DNA of 64,000 nucleotides from the NCBI GenBank assembly GCA_963746155.1, contig CAVVAB010000006.1, forward strand, positions 1 through 64,000, written 5' to 3'. Shown one piece after another: positions 45,825-53,601 of this stretch. Numbering within the stretch: position 1 is the stretch's first letter; every line of letters begins with the position of its first letter. The position numbers and the translations under genes were made by a program. The stretch comes from AC-32 sp963746155. Lineage in GTDB: Bacteria; Actinomycetota; Thermoleophilia; Gaiellales; Gaiellaceae. Under the pieces are notes generated by a model. That model searched no databases, had not been told where the DNA came from, and was given only the letters and a program-made list of their open reading frames with translations.

Positions 45825-46388
45825 ATGGTCGAGATCGTGACCGAGCGTCTGAGCTTGCGGCCGTTTCAGGTTGATGACCTCGAGGCGTTCGTCGCCTACC
45901 GGAGCGATCCCGACGTCGCGCGGTATCAGTCGTGGGACCGCACGTATTCGATGGCCGATGCCGAGTCGTTCCTGAGCTCGCAACGCGAGGTCGTATTCGG
46001 TCAACCCGGAGAGTGGCTGCAGCTGGCGATCGTCGATAGGGAGACGGGCGCGGTGTGTGGTGATTGCGCAGTACGAGTCGTGACCGACCAGCCGGCGACC
46101 GCCGAGGTCGGAGTCACGCTGGCGCAGGTAAACCAGGGCAAGGGCCTGGCGACCGAGGCGCTTACGGCCGTCGTGACAGAACTGTTCGAGCAGCGGGGCA
46201 TACGTCGCGTCTTTGCTCAGGCCGACGATCGCAACGTTCCGGTCCGGCGTCTGCTCGAGCGCTTGGGCTTCCGCTGCGAGGCGCGGCTGGTCGAGGCCGA
46301 CTGGTTTAAGGGCGAGTGGTCGACGCTGCGCCTTTACGCGATGCTGGACCGTGAGTGGCATCGGCAGAAGAACGCGGGGCGGCGATGA
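45825..46388 (+). CDS. GNAT-family N-acetyltransferase (RimJ/RimL-like)
   Basis: 187 residues: TERLSLRPFQVDDLEAFVAY, EWLQLAIVDRETGAVCGDCA, the acetyl-CoA loop LAQVNQGKGLATEALTAVV, and AQADDRNVPVRRLLERLGF. The acceptor may be a small molecule or an N-terminal amine. ATG 45825 is preferred to GTG 45819. Confidence 0.87.
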   Translation: MVEIVTERLSLRPFQVDDLEAFVAYRSDPDVARYQSWDRTYSMADAESFLSSQREVVFGQPGEWLQLAIVDRETGAVCGDCAVRVVTDQPATAEVGVTLAQVNQGKGLATEALTAVVTELFEQRGIRRVFAQADDRNVPVRRLLERLGFRCEARLVEADWFKGEWSTLRLYAMLDREWHRQKNAGRR

Positions 46389-46403
46389 CGTGCATCGACT
46401 TCT

Positions 46404-46432
46404 GGGGACATTTCCGCACTGGCCCACGCGAT
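46404..46432 (+). repeat. Dispersed repeat copy C (diverged)
   Basis: GGGGACATTTCCGCACTGG followed by CCCACGCGA, a degenerate match to copies A and B, in the gap between the GNAT and MOSC genes. Confidence 0.45.
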
Positions 46433-46475
46433 CGTTGCGATCCGGCTCCGCGCGCCTGACCTCGGGAATGACCTT

Positions 46476-47246
46476 TCAGAGCAGCTCGACGGGATCGCCG
46501 AGGCGCACACGGCCAGGTTCGGCGACGGCCGCGTGGACGCCGAATGGCAGCGGCTCCGTAGTCTGAGCATCCCGCCGATAGGCCGCGAGCGCCTTCAACG
46601 TGTCGAGGTCAGGCTCCCCGGTTTCCGGATTCTGCGTCGTTACGGCACAGCGGCCGACGTTGCCCTGTGGCACGACGACCGCCTGCCCGATTCGAACGCG
46701 ACGGCCTAGCCACTCGTCCTCCTCGTGCTCCGCCAATCCGTCGGCGCCAAAGTTCATCCGGAAGCGACGGCCATCGACGCCGTCGACGCCGAGGAGGCGC
46801 GCGATTGCGCGCAGCGAGCCGGTGCCGAGAAGCGTCGCTGCGCCGCTGCGCATGCGATCCGTCGCCGGCACGGGTGCCCGGACAAGCCGGAGGTCGCGGC
46901 CGGCGAAGTCGGAGATTGCTTCGCTCCAGGGCCCTTCGACAACGTGGACGCGAACTGATGCGCTCCAAAACTGCGCGTCGAGCGCTCCATCCAGTTCGAC
47001 GTTGTGAGAAAGGGTCGTACCGTCCGGGAACGCAAGCGTGAGCAACTCGGCATCCTCGTCGTAGCGCGGGACGATCTGCTGGAGGACGCCGAGGCCCTTG
47101 CCGTTCACGAGCCGGCCGTTCTCGTCGACGAGGAAGAACTGTCGATCCCCCGCCACTCCGGTCTCCGTCAGTTCGCACTCGTCGAGCTGACGGAGCGCGA
47201 GCCCTTTGACGGGGCAGTGTGAGATCCAGACGACGCGACCGGCCAC
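46476..47246 (-). CDS. MOSC-domain protein (MoCo-sulfurase C-terminal-like)
   Basis: About 256 residues. N-terminal beta-barrel VVWISHCPVKGLALRQLDECEL, RQFFLVDENGRLVNGK; MOSC core RRFRMNFGADGLAEHEEDEW, VRIGQAVVVPQGNVGRCAVTTQNPETG with the conserved Cys (RCAVTT). MOSC proteins carry or transfer sulfur or handle molybdenum cofactor. GTG 47246 (VAGRVVWI) is the chosen start because upstream in-frame sequence is not family-like. A Mop-type molybdate-binding gene lies at 50613. Confidence 0.85.
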   Translation of the reverse strand: MAGRVVWISHCPVKGLALRQLDECELTETGVAGDRQFFLVDENGRLVNGKGLGVLQQIVPRYDEDAELLTLAFPDGTTLSHNVELDGALDAQFWSASVRVHVVEGPWSEAISDFAGRDLRLVRAPVPATDRMRSGAATLLGTGSLRAIARLLGVDGVDGRRFRMNFGADGLAEHEEDEWLGRRVRIGQAVVVPQGNVGRCAVTTQNPETGEPDLDTLKALAAYRRDAQTTEPLPFGVHAAVAEPGRVRLGDPVELL

Positions 47247-47362
47247 GCGGCGAAACCTACCTGGGGCTGATCTCGGAGCCGATCGCCGGCTGTCTCGTGT
47301 CGAAGCAGCCGTCGAGGCCTTGATCCCAACCTCGAGCCGGACCCCCTTGCCCTTCCAGGGCG

Positions 47363-47581
47363 GCAACGATCAGCGAGCTCGCCGAGCCCTTCGGCATGTC
47401 GCTGACCGGGATGAAGAAGCACATCCGGCTGCTCGAGGAGGCGGAGCTCGTCACCACGGAGAAGATCGGCCGTGTCCGCATGTGCGAGCTCGTGCCCTAT
47501 GCCTTCGAGGGCATCAGCACGTGGCTGCAGCGGCTCGACCGCTTCGCGCAGGTTGTCCAACGCACGAAAGGAGCACGATGA
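47363..47581 (+). pseudogene. ArsR-family regulator, N-terminus missing or unreadable
   Basis: The open part reads ATISELAEPFGMSLTGMKKH and IRLLEEAELVTTEKIGRVR, the recognition half of an ArsR winged helix, and ends with a helix to TGA 47579-47581 overlapping the next ATG. The expected first helix (DPTRRAIL region) is not readable. Upstream frame-1 sequence (VEAAVEALIPTSSRTPLPFQGG) is only vaguely similar, so this may be 5' decay or sequence error. The internal ATG at 47396 would give a 61-residue fragment without a full DNA-binding domain. Confidence 0.6.
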
Positions 47582-48003
47582 GCACCACCGTCACCACCCC
47601 GCACGAGCTCGAGATCCGCGTCGAGCGAGTCTTCGACGCGCCGCGCACGCACGTCTTCTCCGTCTGGACGGATCCGGAGCTGATCCCCGAATGGTGGGGC
47701 GACGGCACCGTCGTCGAGGAGATGGACGTCCGTCCCGGCGGCACCTACCGGTTCCAGACTGCCTTCGGCGTCGTCGAGGGCGAGTTCCGTGAGGTCGAGC
47801 CACCCGCGCGCCTCGTGCAGACGTTCCAGAATCATCTGCAGACGCTCGAGTTCGAGGATCTCGGCGAGCGGACGAAGCTAACGCAGACGATGCGCTTCGA
47901 GACGACCGAGGAGCGGGACACCACGATGCAGTACGGCGTCGAGGAGGGCGCGAAGGCGGGATTCGCGCGCGTCGACGCGCTGCTGGAGAAGATCGCGGCG
48001 TGA
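47578..48003 (+). CDS. SRPBCC/AHSA1-domain protein
   Basis: 141 residues: IRVERVFDAPRTHVFSVWTD, PELIPEWWGDG, VVEEMDVRPGGTYRF and a C-terminal helix with GVEEGAKAGFARVDALLEK. AHSA1-like helix-grip proteins bind hydrophobic ligands. ATGA overlap with the ArsR remnant is the common ArsR-SRPBCC operon; a second such pair lies at 49332-50152. Confidence 0.85.
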   Translation: MSTTVTTPHELEIRVERVFDAPRTHVFSVWTDPELIPEWWGDGTVVEEMDVRPGGTYRFQTAFGVVEGEFREVEPPARLVQTFQNHLQTLEFEDLGERTKLTQTMRFETTEERDTTMQYGVEEGAKAGFARVDALLEKIAA

Positions 48004-48033
48004 GGTCGGCGCCGCAGAGGCGCACCCGGGCCG

Positions 48034-48708
48034 CTAGCCCACGAGCTCTGTGAACGCGGGCTCGTCCCGGATCGGGTCGAAGTCTGAGTCCTCCTTCGCC
48101 ATCTCGCGGCAGCCCTCCCACATGTCGATCGCCTGGCGGAGGTGCTCGACGGCGTCGGCTGTCCGGCCCGCGAGGCTCTCGCAGCACGCCACGTTGTAGT
48201 AGAGGTAGCCCTGTTCGGGGTGGGCTTCGATCAGCTCGCGGCCCAAGTCGGCCGCCTCGTCGTACTTGCCGGCCTCGAAGAGAGGACGCACCGGATCCCA
48301 CAGCTCGGGGGCAAAACGCTGGACCGAGTCGGGCAGTCCCACCCAGGGGTGGCGGCTGGAGTCGTAGCCCGACTCCGTCGGCGGCGGGAACGACGGGTCG
48401 GCGAACGAGCCCACCGAGACGACGACCAGATCCGGCTCATCGGGTTCCGTGTAGAAGACCTGCGACCCGCAGTCCGGGCAGAAGTGGAAGACGTGCTCTT
48501 TCCGGTCCGCCTCTTCCGAGATTCGGGAGTAGTCGCTGAAGCGGCCGGCGACCTCCACCTGGTCAGCCTTGAAGCCCGCCTGCATCCCGAACGCGCTGCC
48601 GCTCCGGCGCTGGCAGGCGAGGCAGTTGCAGATGCCGACCGCGAACGGCTCGCCTGTCACCTCCAGACGGAGCTGCCCGCAGTGACAGGCGGCCTCGCGA
48701 GGAGCCAT
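48034..48708 (-). CDS. GFA/CENP-V-type zinc protein fused to a TPR-like C-terminus
   Basis: 224 residues in one frame. The N-terminal GFA domain (residues 1-135) has zinc ligands in CHCGQLRLEV, GICNCLACQRRSGS and FHFCPDCGSQVFY. It passes directly into a helical region PVRPLFEAGKYDEAADLGREL, YLYYNVACCESLAGRTADAV and EHLRQAIDMWEGC that looks like two TPR repeats. Family members usually end soon after the GFA domain; the TPR part is more often joined to cupins. Overlaps the SnoaL-like gene stop by TGATG. Confidence 0.75.
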   Translation of the reverse strand: MAPREAACHCGQLRLEVTGEPFAVGICNCLACQRRSGSAFGMQAGFKADQVEVAGRFSDYSRISEEADRKEHVFHFCPDCGSQVFYTEPDEPDLVVVSVGSFADPSFPPPTESGYDSSRHPWVGLPDSVQRFAPELWDPVRPLFEAGKYDEAADLGRELIEAHPEQGYLYYNVACCESLAGRTADAVEHLRQAIDMWEGCREMAKEDSDFDPIRDEPAFTELVG

Positions 48709-49322
48709 CAGGACGGGTCGTAGACCCAGAAGTTCTCGCCGCGCTCGGCCTCGAGCTTCGCCAGCTGCTCCGCGTGGATCTCGCGCACGCGCGCGGGGGT
48801 GATCGCTTCTTCGGGGCGCACCTCTTCGATCACGAGGCTCGTCTTGTCCTCGTAGAGGTGCTCGCCCGCAAGGCGCGCACGGTCGTCGTACGGCCAGATG
48901 AACGCCTGGCGGCTGGCGGTGTGGTAGAGGGCGTCCGGGCGCTCGACGTCGTACCCGATCGCCTGCAGGTCGGATCCGGGCGCGAGCACGTGGAACGTGA
49001 TCTCGTCGCAGATCCCCCAGTCGGCGACCGACAACCGGTCGTCGGAGTGCCACAGCACAGAGTCGCCGACGGCCTTGTAGAAGGCGACCACGCCCTCTTT
49101 CCCCGTGATGACCGTCGGGTTCGCGCCCCACGTGACCCGGTAGACGGGCTCGTCGACCATCATGTCCGGCGCGGTGATCCTGTCGTACTCGCCCGCGCCC
49201 TCGAGGTGCACGTGGCGCCAGAAGTTGAGCAGGATCGCGCGGTGCAGCGGCTTGGTCGTCCGCTCCAGCAACTCGGCCGTCGGGATCATGCAGTCGTAGA
49301 CGGCCTGCTCGAACCGGTTCAC
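48708..49322 (-). CDS. SnoaL/NTF2-like protein
   Basis: 204 residues: FWRHVHLEGAGEYDRITAPD, GANPTVITGKEGVVAFYKAV, DEITFHVLAPGSDLQAIGYD and a C-terminal helical extension with REIHAEQLAKLEAERG. The cone-shaped NTF2-like fold is inferred from length and pattern; ligand or reaction unknown. Followed in the same direction by the GFA-TPR gene with a 1-bp overlap. Confidence 0.65.
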   Translation of the reverse strand: MNRFEQAVYDCMIPTAELLERTTKPLHRAILLNFWRHVHLEGAGEYDRITAPDMMVDEPVYRVTWGANPTVITGKEGVVAFYKAVGDSVLWHSDDRLSVADWGICDEITFHVLAPGSDLQAIGYDVERPDALYHTASRQAFIWPYDDRARLAGEHLYEDKTSLVIEEVRPEEAITPARVREIHAEQLAKLEAERGENFWVYDPS

Positions 49323-49331
49323 GGGGTGAAG

Positions 49332-49820
49332 CTACACCGGCGTGCGCGCGAGCGCCGCGGCGAGGCGGTTGACGGTCTGGCGCATCCCGTCGCGGATGCC
49401 CATCGAGAACCACTCCTGCACCTGGTCCTCCGAGAGGCTCGCCGGCAGCTCGAGGTGGACGGTCATCGCCGTCTGTCCCTCGGACTCGCTGAACGTGACC
49501 GTGACCAGCGGGCTCTCGTCGAGCCGCTCGGGGTCGAGCTCGGGCCAGCCGTCGGTCGCTCCCCAGGAGAAGACGAGCTTCTCGTCCGGGACGATCTCCC
49601 GGTAGACGCCGCCCGTGAAGTAGGCCGTCTGCTCGCTGATGACCATCTTCTGGCGCCAGACGCCGCCGACGCGCAGGTCGAGCTCGATCGGCTCGGCCGG
49701 GATCGGGTTCTCGTCGTTGTAGAACCACCCGAGGTGGTCCGGGTCGGTCCAGGCCTGGAAGACGTCTGCGCGCGGCGAGTCGAGCGTCCAGGTGAGGGTG
49801 AAGTCACGTTGCGGGGTCAT
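49332..49820 (-). CDS. SRPBCC/AHSA1-domain protein
   Basis: 162 residues: FTLTWTLDSPRADVFQAWTD, DHLGWFYNDEN, LDLRVGGVWRQKMVI, FTGGVYREIVPDEKLVFSWG and the C-terminal helix MGIRDGMRQTVNRLAAAL. Start ATG 49820 overlaps the stop of the ArsR gene (ATGA). Hydrophobic-ligand-binding fold; probable target of the ArsR-type repressor. Confidence 0.87.
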   Translation of the reverse strand: MTPQRDFTLTWTLDSPRADVFQAWTDPDHLGWFYNDENPIPAEPIELDLRVGGVWRQKMVISEQTAYFTGGVYREIVPDEKLVFSWGATDGWPELDPERLDESPLVTVTFSESEGQTAMTVHLELPASLSEDQVQEWFSMGIRDGMRQTVNRLAAALARTPV

Positions 49821-50152
49821 TGATCCTCCTGTCTCTTCTTCTTTGCCAGTTGCTGCTCGAGGCGCGGCAGGCGTGCCTCGAAGAAGTCGCGGTACCGGGC
49901 CATCCAGGCATCGGCCTCGACGAGCGGGGCGGCCTCGAGACGGCACGGGCGCCACTGCGCCGAGCGGCTCTTCACGACGAGGCCGGCGTGCTCGAGCACC
50001 TTGAGATGGCGCGAGACCGACGGCAGGCTCATCGAGTGCGGGGCGGCCAGCTCGTTGACCGTGGCCTCCCCCTCGCTCAGCCGCTGAAGGATCGCGCGGC
50101 GCGTCGGGTCGGCGAGGGCGGCGAACGTGATGCTGAGTTGGTCGGTCTTCAC
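49817..50152 (-). CDS. ArsR-family transcriptional regulator
   Basis: 111 residues: ALADPTRRAILQRLSEGEAT, VNELAAPHSMSLPSVSRHLK and VLEHAGLVVKSRSAQWRPCR. No Cys pair in the metal-sensing position (ELCVCDL-type motif absent), so it is the non-metal subfamily usually paired with SRPBCC genes. First gene of the minus-strand set running to the GFA-TPR protein. Confidence 0.9.
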   Translation of the reverse strand: MKTDQLSITFAALADPTRRAILQRLSEGEATVNELAAPHSMSLPSVSRHLKVLEHAGLVVKSRSAQWRPCRLEAAPLVEADAWMARYRDFFEARLPRLEQQLAKKKRQEDQ

Positions 50153-50218
50153 TTAGCCTTCTCACTAATTAGCAAGATGGCTAAATAAAAGCAGGACGAC
50201 AGCCGGGTGTCAAGCGCT

Positions 50219-50554
50219 CTAGGAGTAGACCCAGATCTCCTCGAAGTCGGGCGAGGGGTGCCACGTCGTGACCGCGCCCTTGGGCATCGAGGCCATGTCG
50301 CCGACGCCGAGCTCGAGCGTCGGCCCGTCCTCGACGTCGATCCTGACCGAGCCCTTGATCACGACGATCGTCTCGCGCCCCGCGAGCACGAGGCCCTCGT
50401 AGGTTGCGGCCGGGTCCGGATCGGGCTTCCACAGCCCGGCCGCCGTCTCGCCCTCCTCGAAGAGCATGTGCACGAGACCGCCGTCCTCGTCGTCCGGCTC
50501 GTAGTCCTCTGTGTCCACGCGCGATACGTAGAAACCGCCACCGAGATCACCCAT
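50219..50554 (-). CDS. Cupin-domain protein
   Basis: 111 residues; single beta-barrel with TYEGLVLAGRETIVVIKGSV (motif 1 region, His ligands largely lost), DVEDGPTLELGVGDMASMPKG and TTWHPSPDFEEIWVYS (motif 2, one His). Reduced metal-ligand set suggests a binding rather than an oxidising role. ATG 50554 follows a GGAGGCG Shine-Dalgarno. Divergent from the Mop gene. Confidence 0.75.
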   Translation of the reverse strand: MGDLGGGFYVSRVDTEDYEPDDEDGGLVHMLFEEGETAAGLWKPDPDPAATYEGLVLAGRETIVVIKGSVRIDVEDGPTLELGVGDMASMPKGAVTTWHPSPDFEEIWVYS

Positions 50555-50612
50555 CACCGCCTCCTGCGTCTGGTCGGGCGAGCCTAGACTGCGGCGAACC
50601 GAGAGGAGCGTC

Positions 50613-50816
50613 ATGGAGCTCAGCACGCGGAATCAGCTGAAGGGCACGGTAAAGACCGTGACGACGGGGACGATCATGGCCGAGGTCGTCGTGGACGTCG
50701 GCGGCCAGGACATCGTCGCCGCGATCACGCGCGGGAGCGTCGAGCAGCTCGGGCTCGCAGAAGGCGACGCGGTCACCGTCCTGGTCAAGGCGACCGAGGT
50801 GATGATCGGCAAGTAG
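50613..50816 (+). CDS. Molybdate-binding Mop/TOBE-domain protein (molbindin-like)
   Basis: 67 residues, one TOBE domain: STRNQLKGTVKTVTTGTIMA, EVVVDVGGQDIVAAIT, RGSVEQLGLAEGDAVTVLVK and ATEVMIG. Molbindins bind molybdate or tungstate in oligomers and buffer the intracellular pool. GAGAGGAGC precedes the ATG. No molybdate ABC transporter is in the window; the MOSC protein at 46476 is the nearest molybdenum-related gene. Confidence 0.9.
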   Translation: MELSTRNQLKGTVKTVTTGTIMAEVVVDVGGQDIVAAITRGSVEQLGLAEGDAVTVLVKATEVMIGK

Positions 50817-50831
50817 CGGTTAGGCTCGCGT

Positions 50832-51191
50832 ATGGTGGACGGCGAACGGCAGGAGGACGTCGTCGACGCGACGCGTCGGACGCGCCTCGCCAACGAGCGC
50901 ACCTACCTCGCCTGGTGGCGGAGCGCCCTCGCGGCCTTCGCCGTCGCGCTCGGGGTCGGCAAGATCGTCCCGCAGCTGACGACCGGCTCCTCGGTCGGCT
51001 ACCAGGTAGTCGGGGTCGGCTACGCGCTCCTGGGCCTCGCCTTCATCGGCTACGCGCTCCTCCGGCAGCAACAACAGGAGAGGGCGCTCGACGAGGGCCG
51101 CTTCGTCCCGTTCGGGCGCACGGCAGCGCTGGTCTTCACCGCCGCCGGGATCGTGCTCGGCGTGGCGACCGTGATCGTCGTGGTCGCCTGA
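50832..51191 (+). CDS. DUF202/YidH-family membrane protein
   Basis: 119 residues with three membrane helices; N-terminal signature TRLANERTYLAWWRSALAAF, then GYQVVGVGYALLGLAFIGYA and AALVFTAAGIVLGVATVIVV. Function of the family is unknown. A second member is at 54298. It follows the Mop gene by 15 bp. Confidence 0.87.
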   Translation: MVDGERQEDVVDATRRTRLANERTYLAWWRSALAAFAVALGVGKIVPQLTTGSSVGYQVVGVGYALLGLAFIGYALLRQQQQERALDEGRFVPFGRTAALVFTAAGIVLGVATVIVVVA

Positions 51192-51456
51192 AGATTCTCG
51201 CGTCCACCCTGCTGGTCGCAGCCGGGGTGCTGCTCGCGCTCTACGGTGTGTTTGCGCTCTCGTACAACGGCGACGAGGGAGGGGGCGACACGTACGTCAC
51301 GATAGCGGGCAGCGACCTGGATGCCCATGCCGTGGGCGGGGTGAGCCTCGCGGCCGGCCTCGTCGCGATCGGCGCGGGGATTCGCGCTGCTGAGAGCGCG
51401 TCGTTGTTGAGCCCGACGTCGCCGATCGTCTGGCGGCCCACCAGGCGAGCCCCTAG
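51187..51456 (+). CDS. Small two-helix membrane protein, start and end uncertain
   Basis: Readable core: LKILASTLLVAAGVLLALYG and GVSLAAGLVAIGAGIRAAES flank a polar loop with YNGDEGGGDTYVTIAG. The only start near the DUF202 stop is CTG, and a shift near 51400 is needed to reach the TAG at 51454-51456. Hypothetical; supported mainly by the hydrophobic pattern and spacing to neighbours. Confidence 0.4.
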
Positions 51457-51466
51457 TCTCTTGCCG

Positions 51467-52160
51467 GTGGTCGACGAGCACCGTGTGGCAGGACATCTCG
51501 GCGTCGCCGCCGACGAGTACGACCGGACGATCCGGACGTTCATCCCGAGACTACGAGCAGATGGTCGCGACCATCGTCCACTGGCTCGACGGGCACGTTC
51601 CGCCCGGCGGCCTGGTCGTCGACCTCGGCGCTGGAACCGGAGGCCTCGCGAGGGCGATCCTCGACGCGCTCCCGGACGTCCGCGTCCAGCTCGTCGACGT
51701 CGACCCGAACATGCTCGAGGTCGCCGCAGCGAGGTGCGAGGCGCACGCGGACCGCGTCGAGCTACGGCACGCGCGGTTCGAGGATCCGTTGCCGCGCTGT
51801 CACGCGGTCGTCGCGTCGCTCGCGCTGCACCACGTGGCCACGCACGACGAGAAGCGCGAGCTCTATCGCGCCGTCCTGACTGCGCTCGAGCCAGGCGGCC
51901 TCGTCGTCGTCGGCGACTTCCTCGTCTACCCGGACGGGCGGGAACGGGAGCGGATCTACGAGGACTGGTACGCGCATATGGAGCGCAACGGCATCTCCCG
52001 CCCGGAGGCCGAGGCGCACTTCGCCGCGTGGGCGGAGGAGGACTTCTACGTGTCGCTTCCCGACGAGCTGGCCCTGATAGCGGCCGCGGGCTTCCCGCAT
52101 CCGGAGTGCTTCTGGCGTGACGGCGGCATCGCCGTCTACGGAGGCTTCAAGGACGCGTGA
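51467..52160 (+). CDS. SAM-dependent methyltransferase (one frameshift)
   Basis: About 231 residues from GTG 51467 (VVDEHRVAGHLGVAADEYDR). One extra base near 51552 splits TFIP from DYEQMVATIVHWLDGHV. Motif I is intact (LVVDLGAGTGGLARAIL), then QLVDVDPNMLEVAAARCE, VVASLALHHVATHDEKRELY and EPGGLVVVGDFLV. Its TGA overlaps the GTG of the SagB-like gene, so the two are translationally coupled. Substrate unknown. Confidence 0.82.
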
Positions 52161-53599
52161 CGGAGGAGACGGTCACGCAGGCGCTGCACCGGCTGACCTC
52201 GTACGAGCCGGGTCGCGAGTGGACCGAGCCGATCGCGGATCCGCGGATCGTCCAGGAGCTCGAGGTGAACGACCTCGACCGCTATCCCTGGCCGTACAAG
52301 CGGTACGAGCAGGACCTGCCTCGGCTGGAGCTGCCGACCGCGCTGCCTACGACCTCGGTCTCCGCGCTGTCCGTGCTCGCGGGGGCCGCGCGCCCGGCTC
52401 GGACCGAGCTGGACCTGGCGCAGCTCGCTCGGCTGCTCTTCTTGTCGGCAGGAGTGGTCAGGACTGCGGAGAGCAAGGGGCTGGGTCGCCCGATCCTCTT
52501 CCGGGCGGCCGGGTCGGCCGGAGCGCGCCACCCGTTCGAGGTCTACGTCGCGGCGCCGGAGGGGGGAACCCTTCCGGCAGGAGTGCACTGGTACCACCCC
52601 GAGGAGCACGCGCTGCTCCAGGTCGGCCCGCCGCCCGGCGCCGAGGCGCCCGCGATCGTCCTCACAGGCGTCCCCTGGCGGACCGGCTGGCGCTACCGAG
52701 AGCGCGGCTACCGGCACATCTACTGGGACACCGGGACGCTCCTCTCACAGCTGCTCGCCGTCGCGTCTTCGACAGGCCTGGACGCGCGTCTCTTCACGCG
52801 CTTCCCGGACGACACGATGGACGCACTCGTCGGCGCCGACGCCGTCCACGAGTTCGCGACCGTGGTCGTCTCGCTGGGCTCGGGCGACCCTTCCGTCGAG
52901 CCGTCAGGCGACGCGTCGAGCGGCGGGATCGACGTCGAGCCCCTGGAGTTCCCGCTCGTGACGGCAGCCCAGCGAGCCGGGGCCCTCGGTGCATGGGGCT
53001 CGCCCTGGCCCGCGGGAGAGCCCGTCGAGGCACCGGCCGACGGACCGACCGTTGAGGAGGTCATCCTCCGACGCAGCTCGCAGCGGCTGATGGACCCGAA
53101 GCGCGGTCTGACGGAGTCGGTGCTCACCACCTCGATGGCGGTCGCAATGCGCGGAGTCGACGTCCCGCACTGGGTTGCGGTGCACGACGTCGAGGGCGTG
53201 GCGCCGGGCCTGTACCGCTGGCCTGATCTGTCGACTCCGGTGCGGACTGGAAACCTGCGCGAGGAGCTGTTCCACGCTGCGTACGACCAGGGCCTGGCCG
53301 GCGACGCCGCTTTTGTGGTCGTCTCCGCGATTGACGTGAGCGGGCTCGACGATCGCGGCTACCGCGAGGCGCAGCTCGCCGCGGGCCTCGTCGAGGGCGG
53401 GCTCCACCTCGCCGCGTACGCCCAGGATGCGAGCGCGTCCGGAATGACCTTCGTGGACTCCAAAATCGCACCGTTGCTGGGCGAGCCGGTCGACGGGCTG
53501 CTCTTCACGTGTGTGGGCGTGCCCGAGAACAGCTCGAAGCCCGGCGGGCTGCCCGGTTCGCCGACCCCGATTCGCCCGGTAACTCCCAGGCTCGACTGA
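52157..53599 (+). CDS. SagB-type dehydrogenase with two nitroreductase-like halves
   Basis: 480 residues. The N-terminal half (about 60-245) carries LARLLFLSAGVVR, RAAGSAGARHPFEVYV and YRERGYRHIYWDTGTLLSQL (FMN-binding helix pattern of SagB). The C-terminal half (about 300-460) repeats the plan with VEEVILRRSSQRLMDPKRGL, AAFVVVSAIDVSG and YREAQLAAGLVEGGLHLAAY. SagB proteins oxidise azolines in peptides when clustered with YcaO cyclases; here no YcaO or precursor is seen. The stand-alone form may be a general oxidoreductase. Confidence 0.8.
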   Translation: MTEETVTQALHRLTSYEPGREWTEPIADPRIVQELEVNDLDRYPWPYKRYEQDLPRLELPTALPTTSVSALSVLAGAARPARTELDLAQLARLLFLSAGVVRTAESKGLGRPILFRAAGSAGARHPFEVYVAAPEGGTLPAGVHWYHPEEHALLQVGPPPGAEAPAIVLTGVPWRTGWRYRERGYRHIYWDTGTLLSQLLAVASSTGLDARLFTRFPDDTMDALVGADAVHEFATVVVSLGSGDPSVEPSGDASSGGIDVEPLEFPLVTAAQRAGALGAWGSPWPAGEPVEAPADGPTVEEVILRRSSQRLMDPKRGLTESVLTTSMAVAMRGVDVPHWVAVHDVEGVAPGLYRWPDLSTPVRTGNLREELFHAAYDQGLAGDAAFVVVSAIDVSGLDDRGYREAQLAAGLVEGGLHLAAYAQDASASGMTFVDSKIAPLLGEPVDGLLFTCVGVPENSSKPGGLPGSPTPIRPVTPRLD

Positions 53600-53601
53600 C
53601 C

